This document shows positions 5,913 through 6,077 of a stretch of 6,077 nt of DNA, piece after piece (within the stretch, counting starts at the first letter, position 1; each line of letters begins with the position of its first letter). Below the pieces are notes generated by a model, which saw nothing but the letters and a program-made list of their open reading frames with translations, was not told where the DNA came from and searched no databases. The position numbers and the translations under genes are program-made. Origin of the DNA: an uncultured Akkermansia sp. (GTDB lineage Bacteria; Verrucomicrobiota; Verrucomicrobiia; Verrucomicrobiales; Akkermansiaceae); contig CAJGDB010000101.1 of the NCBI GenBank assembly GCA_904502165.1, positions 1 to 6,077 on the forward strand, in the 5' to 3' direction.

Positions 5913-5923
5913 GCGACAGGTGC
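5888..5923 (-). terminator. Intrinsic terminator of the tRNA-Arg transcript, overlapping the mutY stop
   Basis: GCACCTG (5897-5903) and CAGGTGC (5917-5923) form a perfect 7-bp stem with a 13-nt loop. On the minus strand the stem is followed directly by TTTTCTATT (5896-5888). It lies 12 nt beyond the tRNA 3' end. The mutY stop codon (5910-5912) is in the loop. The plus-strand flank lacks a T-run, so it should not terminate mutY efficiently. Confidence 0.7.
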
Positions 5924-5935
5924 ATCTGTAACAAC

Positions 5936-6007
5936 TAGCCCCGACGGGAATCGAACCCATATCTGCCCTTTAGGAGAGGGCCGTTCTATCCATTGAACTA
6001 CGGGGCC
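5936..6007 (-). tRNA. tRNA-Arg (anticodon CCU, reads AGG)
   Basis: The 72-nt minus-strand sequence folds as a full cloverleaf. The acceptor GGCCCCG pairs with CGGGGCT (one G-U at the first pair), with discriminator A. The D-arm is GTTC-AATGGATA-GAAC. The anticodon stem GCCCT/AGGGC encloses loop CTCCTAA with anticodon CCT at 5974-5972. The variable loop is 4 nt, and the T-arm ATGGG-TTCGATT-CCCGT is intact. CCA is not encoded, so it must be added after transcription. The tRNA begins 21 nt after the stop of a minus-strand gene fragment and is probably processed from a shared transcript, since no promoter fits in that gap. Its own hairpin terminator follows. Confidence 0.96.
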
Positions 6008-6028
6008 TTGACTGTGTTTCTGTCTTTT

Positions 6029-6077
6029 CTATGCCTTGAATGCTTCGCGCACGCGCTGAAGCTGGTCTGCATCGAGA
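6029..6077 (-). CDS. C-terminal end of an unidentified minus-strand protein, cut by window edge
   Basis: From the right edge one minus-strand frame reads LDADQLQRVREAFKA and then TAG (6031-6029). The amphipathic, charged composition looks like a genuine helical C-terminus rather than random translation, and its strand and 21-nt distance from the tRNA fit co-transcription. With only 15 residues I cannot name the protein; the frame itself could be chance. Confidence 0.45.
   Translation of the reverse strand, partial: LDADQLQRVREAFKA

Noticed and set aside
5936..6007. tRNA-Arg as an attachment site for an integrated element
   Set aside because: No integrase gene and no second copy of the tRNA 3' end were seen in the window.
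1..6077. CRISPR array, insertion sequence or toxin-antitoxin pair
   Set aside because: No spaced direct repeats of CRISPR type, no transposase or terminal inverted repeats, and no recognisable toxin or antitoxin motif were found.

Overview
The window is about 6.1 kb of bacterial chromosome of moderate GC content. It holds housekeeping genes (pyrH, mutY, a tRNA-Arg) around an anion transporter, a repetitive lipoprotein and a small phage-like lysis pair. The genes mostly lack convincing Shine-Dalgarno sequences. Several starts lie only 6-9 nt downstream of promoter-like -10 boxes, which suggests leaderless or near-leaderless transcripts. A lipoprotein signal peptide points to a bacterium with an envelope-anchored lipoprotein system. 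A Verrucomicrobiota (Akkermansia-like) source is my best guess from GC content and general protein character, but it is a low-confidence impression.

Left part, all on the minus strand: the 5' two thirds of pyrH (UMP kinase) runs off the left edge. Upstream of it lies a 209-nt gap with two candidate hairpin terminators. Next comes a two-gene ATGA-coupled cassette: a 72-aa single-pass membrane protein (holin-like) followed by an M15-family peptidoglycan peptidase with an N-terminal peptidoglycan-binding-like segment. Upstream of that is a strong hairpin that ends the transcript of a 446-aa Pro/Ala-rich lipoprotein carrying two gapless-aligning ~104-residue domain copies.

Right part: a 170-bp divergent promoter region separates the lipoprotein from a plus-strand operon of a SulP-family anion transporter with a C-terminal STAS domain and mutY (adenine DNA glycosylase). 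These two overlap by ATGA. Converging on mutY from the right is a minus-strand tRNA-Arg(CCU). Its terminator hairpin overlaps the mutY stop codon. The last 16 codons of an unidentified minus-strand gene lie just upstream of the tRNA.

The most interesting part is the isolated holin-like/M15 pair, bounded by its own promoter candidate and terminators and with no other phage gene visible. It could be a prophage remnant, or a domesticated lysis or secretion module of the kind seen in holin/endolysin (type 10) secretion. The duplicated-domain lipoprotein next to it has no function that I recognise.
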